From: Sandaracinobacteroides sayramensis
GTDB lineage: Bacteria > Pseudomonadota > Alphaproteobacteria > Sphingomonadales > Sphingomonadaceae
Length of the DNA: 64,000 nucleotides
Assembly (NCBI RefSeq): GCF_022014495.1
Contig: NZ_JAKLSQ010000001.1
Location: 472,739-536,738 of the forward strand
Direction: 5' to 3'
Every line of letters begins with the position of its first letter. Within the stretch, counting starts at the first letter, position 1. The notes under the pieces were generated by a model. It made no database searches. It saw nothing but the letters and a program-made list of their open reading frames with translations, and had not been told where the DNA came from. A program made the translations under genes and the position numbers. Shown here one piece after another: positions 29,265 to 38,185 of the stretch.

Positions 29265-30929
29265 TCACCCCATCTGCAACCGCCGCTGCCCCGCCCCCAC
29301 GCCGCCGCGCACCACGCCCGCCAGCTGCGGCGCGCGCGAAGCGACCGGCGCCGTGAACCGCCATTCGCAGGCCGCCCGCAGCGGCGTCAGCGTGACATGC
29401 ATATAGCCGCGCTGAGAGGTGTCCGCCCATTTCAGCGTCGGATTGGCCTGCACCAGCGCCCCGGCCAGCGCCGCCGGCGGCGCGTTGCGCAGATAGGCCT
29501 CGAACCCCGGCGAGGTCACCGAATGCCCGGCGAATTCCACCCCCGCCGGCCGGCCGTCGTTCACCAGGTCGCTCGCCCAGGCGTTGTGGCTGTCGCCCGC
29601 CAGCACCACCAGATCGGCGCCCGCCCGCTGCGCCGTCGACAATATCCGCGCCCGCGCCGCCGGATAGCCGTCCCAGCTGTCCATGTTGAAGGGCAGCCCC
29701 GCCTTCGCGGCCAGCTCCGCCGCCCCCAGATAGGCGGCCACCTCGCCGGGCGTGTTCGGCCCGGCCATCGCCGAGGCCCCCGGCGGCGCGTGCAGCTTCC
29801 CCATCACCACCTGCTGCGCCAGCACCTGCCAGCGCACCCCGCGCTTCGCCGCCGCCTGCATTTCGGTGAAAAGCCACTGCTCCTGCGGCTGCCCCAGCAT
29901 CTGCCGGCTGCCCGCCACCCACTGCTCGTCTCGCAGCCGCTTCAGCGCCGTCATCGTGTCCGGCCCGCGCTTGATCGCCGCGCCGATGTCCAGCGGCTCG
30001 TCCCGCCCGCTCACCCGCGTCTCCAGCCGGTAGAGCGTCGCCAGCCGCCCGATCTCATATTTCGCCCAGTAATCGTCGGAAACCGGCAGCCAGTCGCGAT
30101 AGGCCGAGGTCGCTGCCGCCACCCGCGCCTTCCAGTCGCCCTCGCTGCGCGGATCGTGATTCTCCGCCCCGCCGCGCCAGGCGTCGTTGGCGATTTCATG
30201 ATCGTCCCAGATGGTGATCGCCGGCACGCTGGCGTGCAGCTTCTGCAGGTCAGCGTCTGAGCGATAGCTGCGATAGCGCGCCCAGTAATCCTCGCGGCGG
30301 ATCGTCTCCCCCGCCGGCTCGATCACCCGCCCGGCGACCGTCTGCGCGCTCGCCGGATAGGTGCCGCGGGCATATTCATAGATATAGTCGCCCAGATGCA
30401 CGAACAGGTCGATGTCGTCGGCCGCCGCCGCATGGCCATAGCCGTTGAACCAGCCAAACGGCAGGTTGGAACAGGAAAACACCCCCATACGAAAGCTGTC
30501 GGGCGCCCCGTCCGGCAAGGTCTTCGTCCGCCCCAGCACCGAAGCGACATTCTTCTCCGGCCCCCGCCAGCGGTAATAATAGGTCCGCCCCGGCATCAGC
30601 CCCTTCACCGTCACCCGCGCGGTCCAGTCCCGCGCCGGATCGGCCAGCGCTTCCCCCATCAGCCGCGCCTTCGCCATCCTGGGGTCGGTGGAAACCTCCA
30701 GCCCCAGCGCCACCGGCCGGTTCCCCACTCCCTGATAGCGAGTCCAGAACAGCATGGAGGTCTGCCCCGGCTCCCCGGTCGCCACCCCGTGCGAGAAGCC
30801 GCCCAATATCTGCGCCGGCTCCTTCCGCCTCGACCGCTGCGCCAGCGCGTCCGCCGGCAGCAGCAGCCCGGCACCCGCCGCCCCCACGCCCGCCAGCAGG
30901 TCCCGCCGCGAGTAATCCCGACCACTCAT
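29265..30929 (-). CDS. phoD: Alkaline phosphatase D family protein (PhoD-like), Tat-exported
   Basis: A 554-residue metallophosphoesterase related to PhoD phosphodiesterase/alkaline phosphatases. It begins MSGRDYSRRDLLAGVGAAGAG, a twin-arginine signal peptide, so it is likely exported folded by TatABC. An N-terminal Ig-like PhoD domain (about 35-145) is followed by the catalytic domain with FVHLGDYIYEY, AITIWDDHEIAND and LVVLAGDSHNAW, which supply Ca/Fe ligands in the family. The ATG at 30929 has AAAGGAG seven bases upstream; a longer frame to 31097 is rejected. It is transcribed ahead of purB and diverges from the aldolase gene. Confidence 0.9.
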   Translation of the reverse strand: MSGRDYSRRDLLAGVGAAGAGLLLPADALAQRSRRKEPAQILGGFSHGVATGEPGQTSMLFWTRYQGVGNRPVALGLEVSTDPRMAKARLMGEALADPARDWTARVTVKGLMPGRTYYYRWRGPEKNVASVLGRTKTLPDGAPDSFRMGVFSCSNLPFGWFNGYGHAAAADDIDLFVHLGDYIYEYARGTYPASAQTVAGRVIEPAGETIRREDYWARYRSYRSDADLQKLHASVPAITIWDDHEIANDAWRGGAENHDPRSEGDWKARVAAATSAYRDWLPVSDDYWAKYEIGRLATLYRLETRVSGRDEPLDIGAAIKRGPDTMTALKRLRDEQWVAGSRQMLGQPQEQWLFTEMQAAAKRGVRWQVLAQQVVMGKLHAPPGASAMAGPNTPGEVAAYLGAAELAAKAGLPFNMDSWDGYPAARARILSTAQRAGADLVVLAGDSHNAWASDLVNDGRPAGVEFAGHSVTSPGFEAYLRNAPPAALAGALVQANPTLKWADTSQRGYMHVTLTPLRAACEWRFTAPVASRAPQLAGVVRGGVGAGQRRLQMG

Positions 30930-31023
30930 GCGTTTCTCCTTTGCGCCCATCCCCCGGGCGCGCCCCGCAGCTAGCGGCCATTGATGACAGGCCGGTTGCC
31001 TTCCATGGCCCGGCCCCCGCTCA

Positions 31024-31053
31024 CATTCAATCCGCCCGCATTCAATCCGCCCC
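31024..31053. repeat. Tandem 15-base duplication upstream of the aldolase gene
   Basis: CATTCAATCCGCCCG occurs at 31024-31038, and a second copy starts at 31039 with its last base differing. It sits in the 270-base spacer between the divergent phoD and aldolase genes. No other feature was seen in this spacer apart from their ribosome-binding sites. Confidence 0.6.
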
Positions 31054-31199
31054 GATCCGATCCTCCCGACACCCTCTCTCAAGAAACGGGCGCACAAGCC
31101 CTTCCATCTGCGCTAACCTCCCCCACATTCTGGCTCGGGAGAAGCCGCGAGGCGCAGCCGCCCAACCCCGGGCAGAGCGTCGCCGCAGGGAGAGACAGC

Positions 31200-31976
31200 A
31201 TGGCCACCCAGTTGAAGACCCCCACCGACGTCCGTGCCCAGGTCTCGCCCGAGGAGTGGGAGCGCCGCGTGGACCTCGCCTGCGCCTACCGCCTCGTCGC
31301 GCATTATGGCTGGGACGATCTCATCTTCACCCACCTCTCCGTCCGCGTGCCCGGGCCGGAGCATCATTTCCTCATCAACCCCTACAACCTCATGTTCGAA
31401 GAGATCACCGCCTCCGCGCTGGTGAAGATCGACGTGCACGGCAATCCGGTGATGGAAACCCCCTACATCACCAACCCCGCCGGCTTCACCATCCACTCCG
31501 CCGTGCACATGGCGCGCGAGGACGCGCAGGCCGTCATGCACCTCCACACCCCCATGGGCCAGGCCGTCTCCGCCCAGTCGGACGGCCTCATGCCCCTCAC
31601 CCAGACGGCGATGCTCATCCGCGAGGAAATCGCCTACCACCATTATGAGGGCGTGGCGGTGGACCTCGACGAGCGCGAGCGCCTCGTCGCCGACCTCGGC
31701 CAGAAGAACGCCATGATCCTGCGCAACCACGGCACGCTGGCGCTCGGCGAAACCGTAGCCGAAGCCTTCATCCGCATTTATTTCCTGGAGCGCGCCTGCG
31801 AAGCCCAGATCCACGCGCTCGCCGGCGGCACGCAGCTCATCAACCACCCCCCGCAAGGCACGCCCGAAAAGACGCGCGACCAGGGCGCCGCCGGCCTGAA
31901 AATGGTGGGCAACTACCTCGCCTGGCCCGCTCTCCGCCGCAAGATGGACCGCCTGGACCCAAGTTACGCCCAATAA
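31200..31976 (+). CDS. Class II aldolase/adducin family protein
   Basis: A 258-residue member of the zinc-dependent class II aldolase/adducin N-terminal domain family (relatives: fuculose-phosphate aldolase, ribulose-phosphate 4-epimerase). HLHTPMGQAVSAQ (about 112-124) supplies two metal-site histidines and ILRNHGTLALGET (about 176-188) a third. The chain is longer than the small sugar aldolases and resembles the bacterial adducin-like branch, whose substrates are mostly unknown. The ATG at 31200 follows AGGGAGAGA; a frame extending to 30981 is rejected because it crosses the divergent promoter region. A degenerate type C repeat (31981-32010) and composite III follow the stop. Confidence 0.82.
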   Translation: MATQLKTPTDVRAQVSPEEWERRVDLACAYRLVAHYGWDDLIFTHLSVRVPGPEHHFLINPYNLMFEEITASALVKIDVHGNPVMETPYITNPAGFTIHSAVHMAREDAQAVMHLHTPMGQAVSAQSDGLMPLTQTAMLIREEIAYHHYEGVAVDLDERERLVADLGQKNAMILRNHGTLALGETVAEAFIRIYFLERACEAQIHALAGGTQLINHPPQGTPEKTRDQGAAGLKMVGNYLAWPALRRKMDRLDPSYAQ

Positions 31977-32034
31977 ACCCCGGGAAGGGTTGGGGCGGGG
32001 CGTCCTACCAGCGCCCACCAGCCAGCTTGGGGAG

Positions 32035-32409
32035 CCTCCGGCGGCCAGGGCTTTGCCCTGGACCCAGCAGGGGAATGTTTCCCCTGCACCCCCGATTCTC
32101 AACCAAGCGCCACCCCTCACTCCGTCACCCCGGGCTTGACCCGGGGTCCAGCTTTTCCGCCAGCCCAACGCCGCAGAAGCAAAGCCAGACCCCGGGTCAA
32201 GCCCGGGGGGACGAATGGCTATGGCCGATCAAACCCCCGAACACAGCCGCGCCCGCAACCGGTTTCCATTGCCTGCGGCGCTCGAACCAACCAGCGCCGC
32301 AGGCCATAAACCACCCCACCAGCCCAACCCCGCCGCAAATCCCGAGAACCGGGGGTGCAGGGGCGTCACGCCCCTGCTGGGTCCAGGGCAAAGCCCTGGC
32401 CGCCGGAGG
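32035..32409. repeat. Composite palindromic element III
   Basis: Module A (32035-32100, with middle hairpin GGGGAATGTTTCCCC) is followed by palindrome E forward (32124-32157), palindrome E inverted (32185-32213), palindrome B (about 32267-32310) and an inverted module A (32344-32409, with middle hairpin GGGGCGTCACGCCCC). It fills most of the 607-base gap (31977-32583) between two co-directional plus-strand genes. No gene is seen in the rest of the gap. Confidence 0.85.
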
Positions 32410-32583
32410 CAAAAACCCCCTACCCCCGCACCAACCCCAACCCCTTGAAACCCGCCTCCAAAGCCCCTAATTCCCCAGCCAATTCCGGGCCCCTCTGGCC
32501 GCGCGGGCGCGTGCGGTGATGTCGGAAGCGCAAGCTTGCTCTGCGCTGACGCGGCGCGTTTCAAGAGCCCATAGGGGACATCG

Positions 32584-33570
32584 ATGGAAATCCTGTTCGG
32601 CGAATGGCTGGGCACGCCGCTTTGGCTGTGGCTCAGCTTTTTCGGAATCGTGATCGCGCTGCTCGTGCTCGACCTCGGCGTGCTGCACCGCGAGAATCGC
32701 GAGATCGGTGTGCGGGAATCGCTCACCATGTCGGCTTTCTACATCACATTGGGGCTGGCCTTCGGCGGCTTCGTCTGGTGGCAGCTCGGCCCCACGGCGG
32801 CCAAGGAATATGTCACCGGCTTCGTTGTCGAGAAGAGCCTGGCGATCGACAATGTCTTCGTCATCGCCATGATCTTCGGCTATTTCGCGGTGCCGCGCCT
32901 TTACCAGCACCGGGTGCTGTTCTGGGGCATATTGGGCGTGATCGTGCTGCGCGGGCTGATGATCGGCTTCGGCACCGCGCTTGTCGCCAACTTCGGCTGG
33001 GTGCTGTATATTTTCGCCGCCTTCCTGATCTTCACCGGCGTGCAGATGTGGCGCAACGCCGAGGTGGAATTCGACGTCGGCAACAGCCCGGTGCTCAAAT
33101 GGGTGAAGCGCCGCTTCCGCGTGACGGAGGAACTGCACGGCGACAAATTCTTCGTCCGCCTGCCCGATCCGAAGACCGGCAATCTCACCACCTTCCTCAC
33201 GCCGCTGTTCCTGGCGCTGGTGATGGTGGAATTCGCGGACGTGATCTTCGCGATCGACTCCGTGCCGGCGATCTTCGCGATCACCACCGATCCGTTCATC
33301 GTCTACACTTCGAACATCTTCGCCATCCTCGGCCTGCGCGCCTTGTATTTCGCGCTGGCGGCGATGGTGCACCGTTTCCATTATCTGAAATATGCGCTTT
33401 CGGTGCTGCTGGTGTTCATCGGCTCGAAGATCTTCCTCGCCGATCTCATCGGCCTGCCCGGCGGCAAGTTCCCGCCGGAATGGGGGTTGGGGATCACCTT
33501 CGCCATCCTTGGGATCGGGGTCGGCTATTCGCTCTGGAAGACGCGGGGCGACAAGCCGGCGCTGCACTAG
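32584..33570 (+). CDS. TerC family integral membrane protein (Alx-like)
   Basis: A 328-residue membrane protein with about nine hydrophobic segments. The TerC family motifs are visible: the acidic residue-bearing helix SLAIDNVFVIAMIF (about 85) and VEFADVIFAIDSVPAIFAIT (about 220), repeated Asp-containing segments thought to bind metal. Relatives include E. coli Alx, linked to manganese export, and tellurium-resistance TerC. Unlike many alx genes, no yybP-ykoY riboswitch is seen in the leader; that element is upstream of mntP instead. The ATG at 32584 is preceded by AGGGGA. Confidence 0.87.
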   Translation: MEILFGEWLGTPLWLWLSFFGIVIALLVLDLGVLHRENREIGVRESLTMSAFYITLGLAFGGFVWWQLGPTAAKEYVTGFVVEKSLAIDNVFVIAMIFGYFAVPRLYQHRVLFWGILGVIVLRGLMIGFGTALVANFGWVLYIFAAFLIFTGVQMWRNAEVEFDVGNSPVLKWVKRRFRVTEELHGDKFFVRLPDPKTGNLTTFLTPLFLALVMVEFADVIFAIDSVPAIFAITTDPFIVYTSNIFAILGLRALYFALAAMVHRFHYLKYALSVLLVFIGSKIFLADLIGLPGGKFPPEWGLGITFAILGIGVGYSLWKTRGDKPALH

Positions 33571-33592
33571 GTCGGGTTGCCTGCTCTCCTCC

Positions 33593-33630
33593 GTCACCCC
33601 GGGCTTGACCCGGGGCCCAGCTTTCCCGCC
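33593..33630. repeat. Palindrome E copy after terC
   Basis: GTCACCCCGGGCTTGACCC continues to GGGGCCCAGCTTTC, the same element found in the composites at 10939, 14297 and 32124 and free-standing at 45668 and 49782. It lies 22 bases after the terC stop. Confidence 0.82.
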
Positions 33631-33689
33631 GACGTCGACAAGAAGCGGAAGGACGGAAAGTCCCTAGCTTCTCAACCTGGCGCCTGAAG

Positions 33690-33850
33690 AAGCCGGCCGG
33701 CGGCAAAGCCGCCGAGTCCGGCCGGGGGTTTGGAAGCAGGAAAGGAAAAAACGCGGCAAAGCCGCGTGCCGTCGGACTGGCGGGCGATAGAGATCGCCCG
33801 CTCAGCCGGCCGAGCTTGCGCCGAGTCCGCCAGTCAACGCTGCGCGTTGA
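33690..33850. other. Densely folded intergenic region between convergent terC and the AraC gene
   Basis: Consecutive inverted repeats are: GGCGGCAAAGCCGCC nested between CCGGCCGG-type arms (about 33692-33726); CGCGGCAAAGCCGCG (33752-33766) preceded by AAAAAA; GCGGGCGAT/ATCGCCCGC (33780-33801) enclosed by GACTGGCGG (33775-33783) and CCGCCAGTC (33827-33835); and TCAACGCTGCGCGTTGA (33834-33850). The first two hairpins share the loop context GGCAAAGCC. The set may be back-to-back terminators for convergent genes or a structured RNA. No open frame of note lies here. Confidence 0.6.
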
Positions 33851-33862
33851 TGGCGGCCGGCT

Positions 33863-34723
33863 TCAGCTTACAAAATTCAGCTTCGGCATCGTCACCAGGC
33901 TCTGCCGCTTGGCGATCGTCAGCCTTGCCAGCCAGGGCGAATCCTTCGCCGTGAACTGGTTGGGCGTCATCCCCACGAAGGTCTTGAAATCCCTTATGAA
34001 GTGGGACTGGTCGTAGAAAACGCCCCCGGCCGCCACCTCCCAGCCGGCCTCCGGGTCCAGCCCCAGCCGCACCGCCGCCTGCAAGGCGCGGTATTTCCGC
34101 GACAGCAGCTTCGGCGAAGCGCCATAGACCCTCAGCGCCAGCCGCTCGATCTGCCGCGACGACATGCCCGTCATCTTCACCAGCTCGTTCACATCGGGGT
34201 TGATGCTGCTCGCCAGCCACTCGTCGGCGGCGCGGGTGAACCAAAGCGGCGGCGGCTTCGCCTGCATCGACAGCAGCAGGAAGAAGGCATCGGCCGCCGC
34301 CACCACCTCCCGATGGTTGCGCGCCTCGGCCATGCGGTGCAGCGCGCGGCGGGCCACCGGCCCGGCCACATCCTGAAGATCGGCCAGCATGTTGGAAAAC
34401 TCGCTGGCGCCCGCCCCCACCAGCGCCGCCCAGCCCGCCGGCAACAGCCCCGCGCCGAAAATCTTCAGCGGCCCCCGCGCCACGAAGCCCACGGCCACAT
34501 TGGTCGGCCCGCACAGCGCCGCCTGCGGCATCGGCACAGCCACACCGCCGCCATAGGAAAAGGTGCCATTGCCCTCATACATGAAGCGCACCTGCGGCAA
34601 CTCGGCCCGCAGCGTGTCCGACAGCATCGGCACGTCCGCCTCGAAGATGTAATAGGAAGAAACCCAGCTGCGCAAAGGCGCTGCGGGCGAAAAATATTTC
34701 AGCGAAAAGGCAGGCGTTTTCAA
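33863..34723 (-). CDS. AraC family transcriptional regulator
   Basis: A 286-residue regulator with a C-terminal AraC DNA-binding domain: DVNELVKMTGMSSRQIERLALRVYGASPKLLSRKYRAL forms the first helix-turn-helix and GVFYDQSHFIRDFKTFVGMTPNQF the second, including the conserved F/G-x-T-P-x-x-F end. The N-terminal part (1-150) resembles the sensor domain of uncharacterised AraC proteins and binds an unknown ligand. No ATG begins the conserved part; a TTG at 34723 with AGGAAGG just upstream is the likeliest start. Its targets are not evident. Confidence 0.82.
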   Translation of the reverse strand: MKTPAFSLKYFSPAAPLRSWVSSYYIFEADVPMLSDTLRAELPQVRFMYEGNGTFSYGGGVAVPMPQAALCGPTNVAVGFVARGPLKIFGAGLLPAGWAALVGAGASEFSNMLADLQDVAGPVARRALHRMAEARNHREVVAAADAFFLLLSMQAKPPPLWFTRAADEWLASSINPDVNELVKMTGMSSRQIERLALRVYGASPKLLSRKYRALQAAVRLGLDPEAGWEVAAGGVFYDQSHFIRDFKTFVGMTPNQFTAKDSPWLARLTIAKRQSLVTMPKLNFVS

Positions 34724-35200
34724 AGCCTTCCTGCAATCCCCATTGCGACCACCAGCCCCGTTTCGACAAACTGTTGAACATCCGCTCGCCCTGGAGGGAC
34801 AGTCCATGGCCCTGCCCCGGGGCCTATGGCGAAAACAGGAAGTCCGTAGGCGCGCATCCGGCCTGGGATCGAAGCGGAGTCCTGTCTGGTCCGACCAGCC
34901 CGCCCGATATGGGCAAGAATCGCTTTGCCAAGTCCGGCGGGCGCACAATAATCCGCCCGGCAGCCACCAAGGTCAACCCTGTTTCCAATCACAGGGCAAA
35001 AAGCACCCTGGGGCGTTAAGCCCCAGGGTGGTAAAAGTAAGGATGGTGGCCATCACGGCGAAAGTCAGAGCCCCCTGTTGCGGGCCTTCCTCAGCCGATC
35101 CGGAAACGACCATCCTTTGGGTCGCATTTGTTACATAGCGCCAAACGTCCGAAATGTCTTGTATGGATTCGACAAGTTTCCAGCGCCGGCGCGCCCGCTG
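34724..35200. other. 477-base spacer with no convincing gene
   Basis: Both strands show only short frames without ribosome-binding sites. The spacer holds the AraC gene's leader and, at 34994-35032, a strong hairpin facing the DUF885 gene. The part between 35033 and 35200 is unremarkable. Confidence 0.55.
34994..35032 (-). terminator. Hairpin terminator downstream of the DUF885 gene
   Basis: CACCCTGGGGC and GCCCCAGGGTG pair over eleven bases around GTTAA; on the minus strand the stem is followed by CTTTTTGCC. It lies about 170 bases after the stop of the gene at 35201. Confidence 0.72.
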
Positions 35201-37042
35201 TCACCTGCGTGCAACAGCCGGCGCCGCGCCGGACCACAGCCGGACATTCTCCGCCAGCACGTCCAGAGGCACCGCGCCGGACTTCAGCACCACGTCGTGG
35301 AAGCCCTTCAGGTCGAAACGGTCGCCCATCTTCGCCTTCGCTTCCTCGCGCAGCTTCAGTATCTCCAGCTTGCCGATGGCATAGGCGTTCGCCTGCCCGG
35401 GGAAGATCGCATAGCGCTCCACCGCCCGCACCACTTCCGCCTCGTCTGAGGGGGTGTTCTCCATATGGTAGCGGATCGCCTGTTCCCGGCTCCAGCCCTT
35501 GTGGTGCAGGCCAGTGTCGGTCACCAGCCGGATCGCCCGCCACAGGTCCATCTTCAGCCGCCCGAACTCCTGCCAGGCGTCGGAATACATGCCCATCTCA
35601 TGCGGCAACTGCTCGGAATACAGCCCCCAGCCCTCGGAATAGGCGGTGAAGCCGCCGAACTTGCGGAAGGCCGGCACATCCTTCAGTTCCGTCTGCACCG
35701 CAAGCTGCAAATGGTGCCCCGGCAGCCCCTCGTGGAAGGCCAGCGCCTCGATCTCATATTTCGGCATTTCCCGCATATTGTAGAGATTGGCGTAATAGGT
35801 GCCCGGCCGCGAGCCGTCGGGCGCCGGCCGGCTGTAGAAGGCCTTGCCGGCGGACTTCTCCCGGAAGGCTTCCACCCGCTTCACCACCAGCGGCGCCTTG
35901 GGCAGGGTGGAGAAGGCCTCGGGCAAACGCGCTTCCATCCGCGCCAGCGCCGCCTCGGCCTGCTGCAGATAGGCCGCCCGCCCTTCCTCGGTATCCGGGA
36001 AGAACAGCGCATCGCTCGCCCGCACATGCGCGAACAGGTCCGGCAGGTCGCCCTTCACCCCCAGCGCCGGCATCAGCGCCCGCATCTCGCCATGGATTCG
36101 CGCCACCTCGTCCAGCCCCAGCTGGTGCACCTCGTCGGGCGTCATGCCGGTGGTGGTGTGGAAACGCAGCCGCTCGGCATAATAGTCCGCGCCACTGGCC
36201 AGCCGCCCCACGCCATCGCCCGGACGGGACAGTTTCGCTTCCGCCTCCATCGCCGGGATCAGCCGCCGATAGGCCGGCCCCACCCCATCGCGCAGCGCCT
36301 TTTCCGCCTCCGCCACCAGCCGGGCCTCCTCGGCCGCCGGCAGCTTCAGCGCCTGCACCTTGCCGCGAAAATCCGCGAGCAGGCTGGAATCCGCCCCCGC
36401 CTCGAAGGGCGCGCCCTTCAGCAGGGCGCGCGCGTCGTTGACGACATGCGGATAGACCCACGCCGGCGCGGCCGCCCCCGCCTGCGCCCGCTTCGCGGAA
36501 ATCGCCACCAGCTGGTCCATCAGCGGCCCCAGCCCGCGCAGCCGCTCCAGATAGGCTTCCGCCTCGGCGACATTGCCGATGCGGTGGATGTTGATCAGAA
36601 AGGCCGGCAGCCCGCTCTGCGCCCCGTTCATCTGGTCGAACGTCAGATCGAGGTCGCGGTATTTCGCCGCCGCCACGCGGCGCTCCATCTGCTTTTCGAA
36701 CAGACGGTAGGACAGGCGCGAATCCGCGCTCAAGGGCGCCTGGGCGAAGTCTCGGCGCATTTCGGCCAGAAAGGCCACATCCTCGGCTAGGTCGGCCGCC
36801 GCCTTCGCGTCCGAAGGGTCGTTCCACTTGCCATAGTCGCCGTCACGCACGCCGCGATAGGCCTTGGCCTGCGGCGATCGGGCCAGCGTCGCCTTGTCGT
36901 AGCGATCGAAGAGCGCGGCCAGCGCCCGATCCGCCTGGGCGGTCGCTTCCGCCGTGGCGGGCGCCGGCTGGGCGGCAACGGCCCCCGGCAGCGCGGCGGT
37001 GGAAAGGAGAAGGGCGAACAGGGGGGCGATGGATTTCAGCAT
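35201..37042 (-). CDS. DUF885 family secreted putative metallopeptidase
   Basis: A 613-residue protein with a signal peptide (about 1-24, ending VAAQ). The rest matches the DUF885 family, common in sphingomonads and xanthomonads. It carries HEGLPGHH at residues 437-444, a modified HExxH zinc motif, followed by YSEGWGLYSEQLPHEMG which supplies a Glu ligand in related carboxypeptidases. A periplasmic peptidase role is inferred; substrate unknown. It is a single gene preceded by the terminator of the PEP-CTERM gene at 37173. Confidence 0.85.
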   Translation of the reverse strand: MLKSIAPLFALLLSTAALPGAVAAQPAPATAEATAQADRALAALFDRYDKATLARSPQAKAYRGVRDGDYGKWNDPSDAKAAADLAEDVAFLAEMRRDFAQAPLSADSRLSYRLFEKQMERRVAAAKYRDLDLTFDQMNGAQSGLPAFLINIHRIGNVAEAEAYLERLRGLGPLMDQLVAISAKRAQAGAAAPAWVYPHVVNDARALLKGAPFEAGADSSLLADFRGKVQALKLPAAEEARLVAEAEKALRDGVGPAYRRLIPAMEAEAKLSRPGDGVGRLASGADYYAERLRFHTTTGMTPDEVHQLGLDEVARIHGEMRALMPALGVKGDLPDLFAHVRASDALFFPDTEEGRAAYLQQAEAALARMEARLPEAFSTLPKAPLVVKRVEAFREKSAGKAFYSRPAPDGSRPGTYYANLYNMREMPKYEIEALAFHEGLPGHHLQLAVQTELKDVPAFRKFGGFTAYSEGWGLYSEQLPHEMGMYSDAWQEFGRLKMDLWRAIRLVTDTGLHHKGWSREQAIRYHMENTPSDEAEVVRAVERYAIFPGQANAYAIGKLEILKLREEAKAKMGDRFDLKGFHDVVLKSGAVPLDVLAENVRLWSGAAPAVARR

Positions 37043-37110
37043 GCCGGAACAATCGCCGGCCCGCCGCCCTCGCGCAAGCCTCTCCCTCGAAACAGGCCCC
37101 TCGAAACAGC

Positions 37111-37148
37111 ATCGCCCCGCGAAAGCCCTCAGGCCTTCGCGGGGCGAT
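37111..37148 (-). terminator. Terminator of the fourth PEP-CTERM gene
   Basis: ATCGCCCCGCGAA (37111-37123) pairs with TTCGCGGGGCGAT (37136-37148). The hairpin begins 25 bases after the stop at 37173; the minus-strand exit has only a short T-run (TGTTTCG). Confidence 0.7.
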
Positions 37149-37172
37149 CCCGATTTCCGTTCCGCTCGCCGA

Positions 37173-37967
37173 TCAGGCGGCGGCGCGGGTCTGGCGGCGG
37201 CGGGCGGCGAAGCCCACCAGGCCGAAGCCCAGGATCATCATCGCCCAGGTGGCGGGCTCGGGCACGCCCGGCGTCGGGTCGACGATTTCGCCGTCGATCT
37301 GGATTCCGGTGAAGGCGAGGCCGGTGTCATAGTTTCTGTCGCCGAAGTTGGTGGCGCCGAACTGCAGCGTGTAGATGCCGGCGGTGGTCACCGTGTAGGT
37401 GGACTTGATCCAGCCGGTGCTGCCGCAGCCGTTGCCCAGCCCCTGATAGCAGTTGCCCGACGAACCGCCGAGTTGCGCCCAGTTCGTGAGGCCGGGCTGG
37501 ATCGGCGTGCTGCCGGGGGTCAGCACCACACCGTCGGCAAGGCCGGGAAGACCGAAGCCCGGAACCGTGTCCGCGCCGCCCGTCACGGTGCGGGCGGTGA
37601 ACAGCACCAGGGCATCGGCGCCGAGATTCAGCGAGGCCCAGGCATAGTCGGGGAAGTTGCTCGTCCCGTCCGAAGTGATGAAGTTGAAGTAGAAGACCAG
37701 TTCCGAACCGGCCGCCGCTTCGAAGCTCGCCGTGGTGTAGAGCGAGCCGTTGGTGCCGCCGACGCCCGGAAGCCGGCCGACGGCGGTCTCGCCGCCATTG
37801 GTGCTGACATAGCGATAGGTCGGGCCGAATTCCGGCGGAGCCGTCACATCGCCGTTCGGCGCGGCCACGCCGCAATTGCCCACGCAGGATTGCGCGGAAG
37901 CCTGGCTCGGCACCAGCGCAAGACCAAGCGCCACGGCGCCAAGGCCGAGGATATTCTTCACGAACAT
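37173..37967 (-). CDS. PEPxxWA-CTERM secreted protein (unrelated to the trio)
   Basis: A 264-residue exported protein with a signal peptide (about 1-25, ending ASAQ) and the sorting tail VPEPATWAMMILGFGLVGFAARRR. The mature part starts SCVGNCGVAAPNGDVTAPPEFGPTYRYV and continues with Gly/Asn/Thr-rich beta-type sequence; two further cysteines occur near residue 180 (NCYQGLGNGCGSTGW). No enzymatic motif is visible. It does not share the domain of the 25-28 kb trio, but it has the same kind of promoter. Likely a surface or extracellular-matrix protein. Confidence 0.82.
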   Translation of the reverse strand: MFVKNILGLGAVALGLALVPSQASAQSCVGNCGVAAPNGDVTAPPEFGPTYRYVSTNGGETAVGRLPGVGGTNGSLYTTASFEAAAGSELVFYFNFITSDGTSNFPDYAWASLNLGADALVLFTARTVTGGADTVPGFGLPGLADGVVLTPGSTPIQPGLTNWAQLGGSSGNCYQGLGNGCGSTGWIKSTYTVTTAGIYTLQFGATNFGDRNYDTGLAFTGIQIDGEIVDPTPGVPEPATWAMMILGFGLVGFAARRRQTRAAA

Positions 37968-38021
37968 GGATTGCCCTCCATTATATGGCCGCCAGCCCAG
38001 GCGGCCTTGCCGGCCTCACGT

Positions 38022-38037
38022 AGCAAACCCCGTGCCG
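38022..38037 (-). promoter_or_regulatory. Sigma-54-like promoter of the fourth PEP-CTERM gene
   Basis: Minus-strand CGGCACGGGGTTTGCT has the GG/GC pair at the right spacing and differs from the full consensus only at the first and last bases. It ends 55 bases before the ATG. Confidence 0.68.
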
Positions 38038-38185
38038 ATCGAATTTCGCCTTTTATTTCAGTCGATTGTGTTTTTGCCGCTGGCCTGGATTGTAAATTAT
38101 TATTACAGGTTCCGCAGCATATCTTCCCCATGTCCACCCGTGACGGACTTGTGATGGAGTCGTCCTCCGCCTAAGCGCGCAGTCG

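Noticed and set aside
32490-32583. Second manganese riboswitch upstream of the TerC-like gene
   Set aside because: The GGGGAGTAG and GCAAGACC-like conserved segments could not be found; only a purine-rich ribosome-binding site is present.
34794-35119. Short frames on both strands in the 477-base spacer
   Set aside because: None has a ribosome-binding site, signal or recognisable motif, and they overlap each other.
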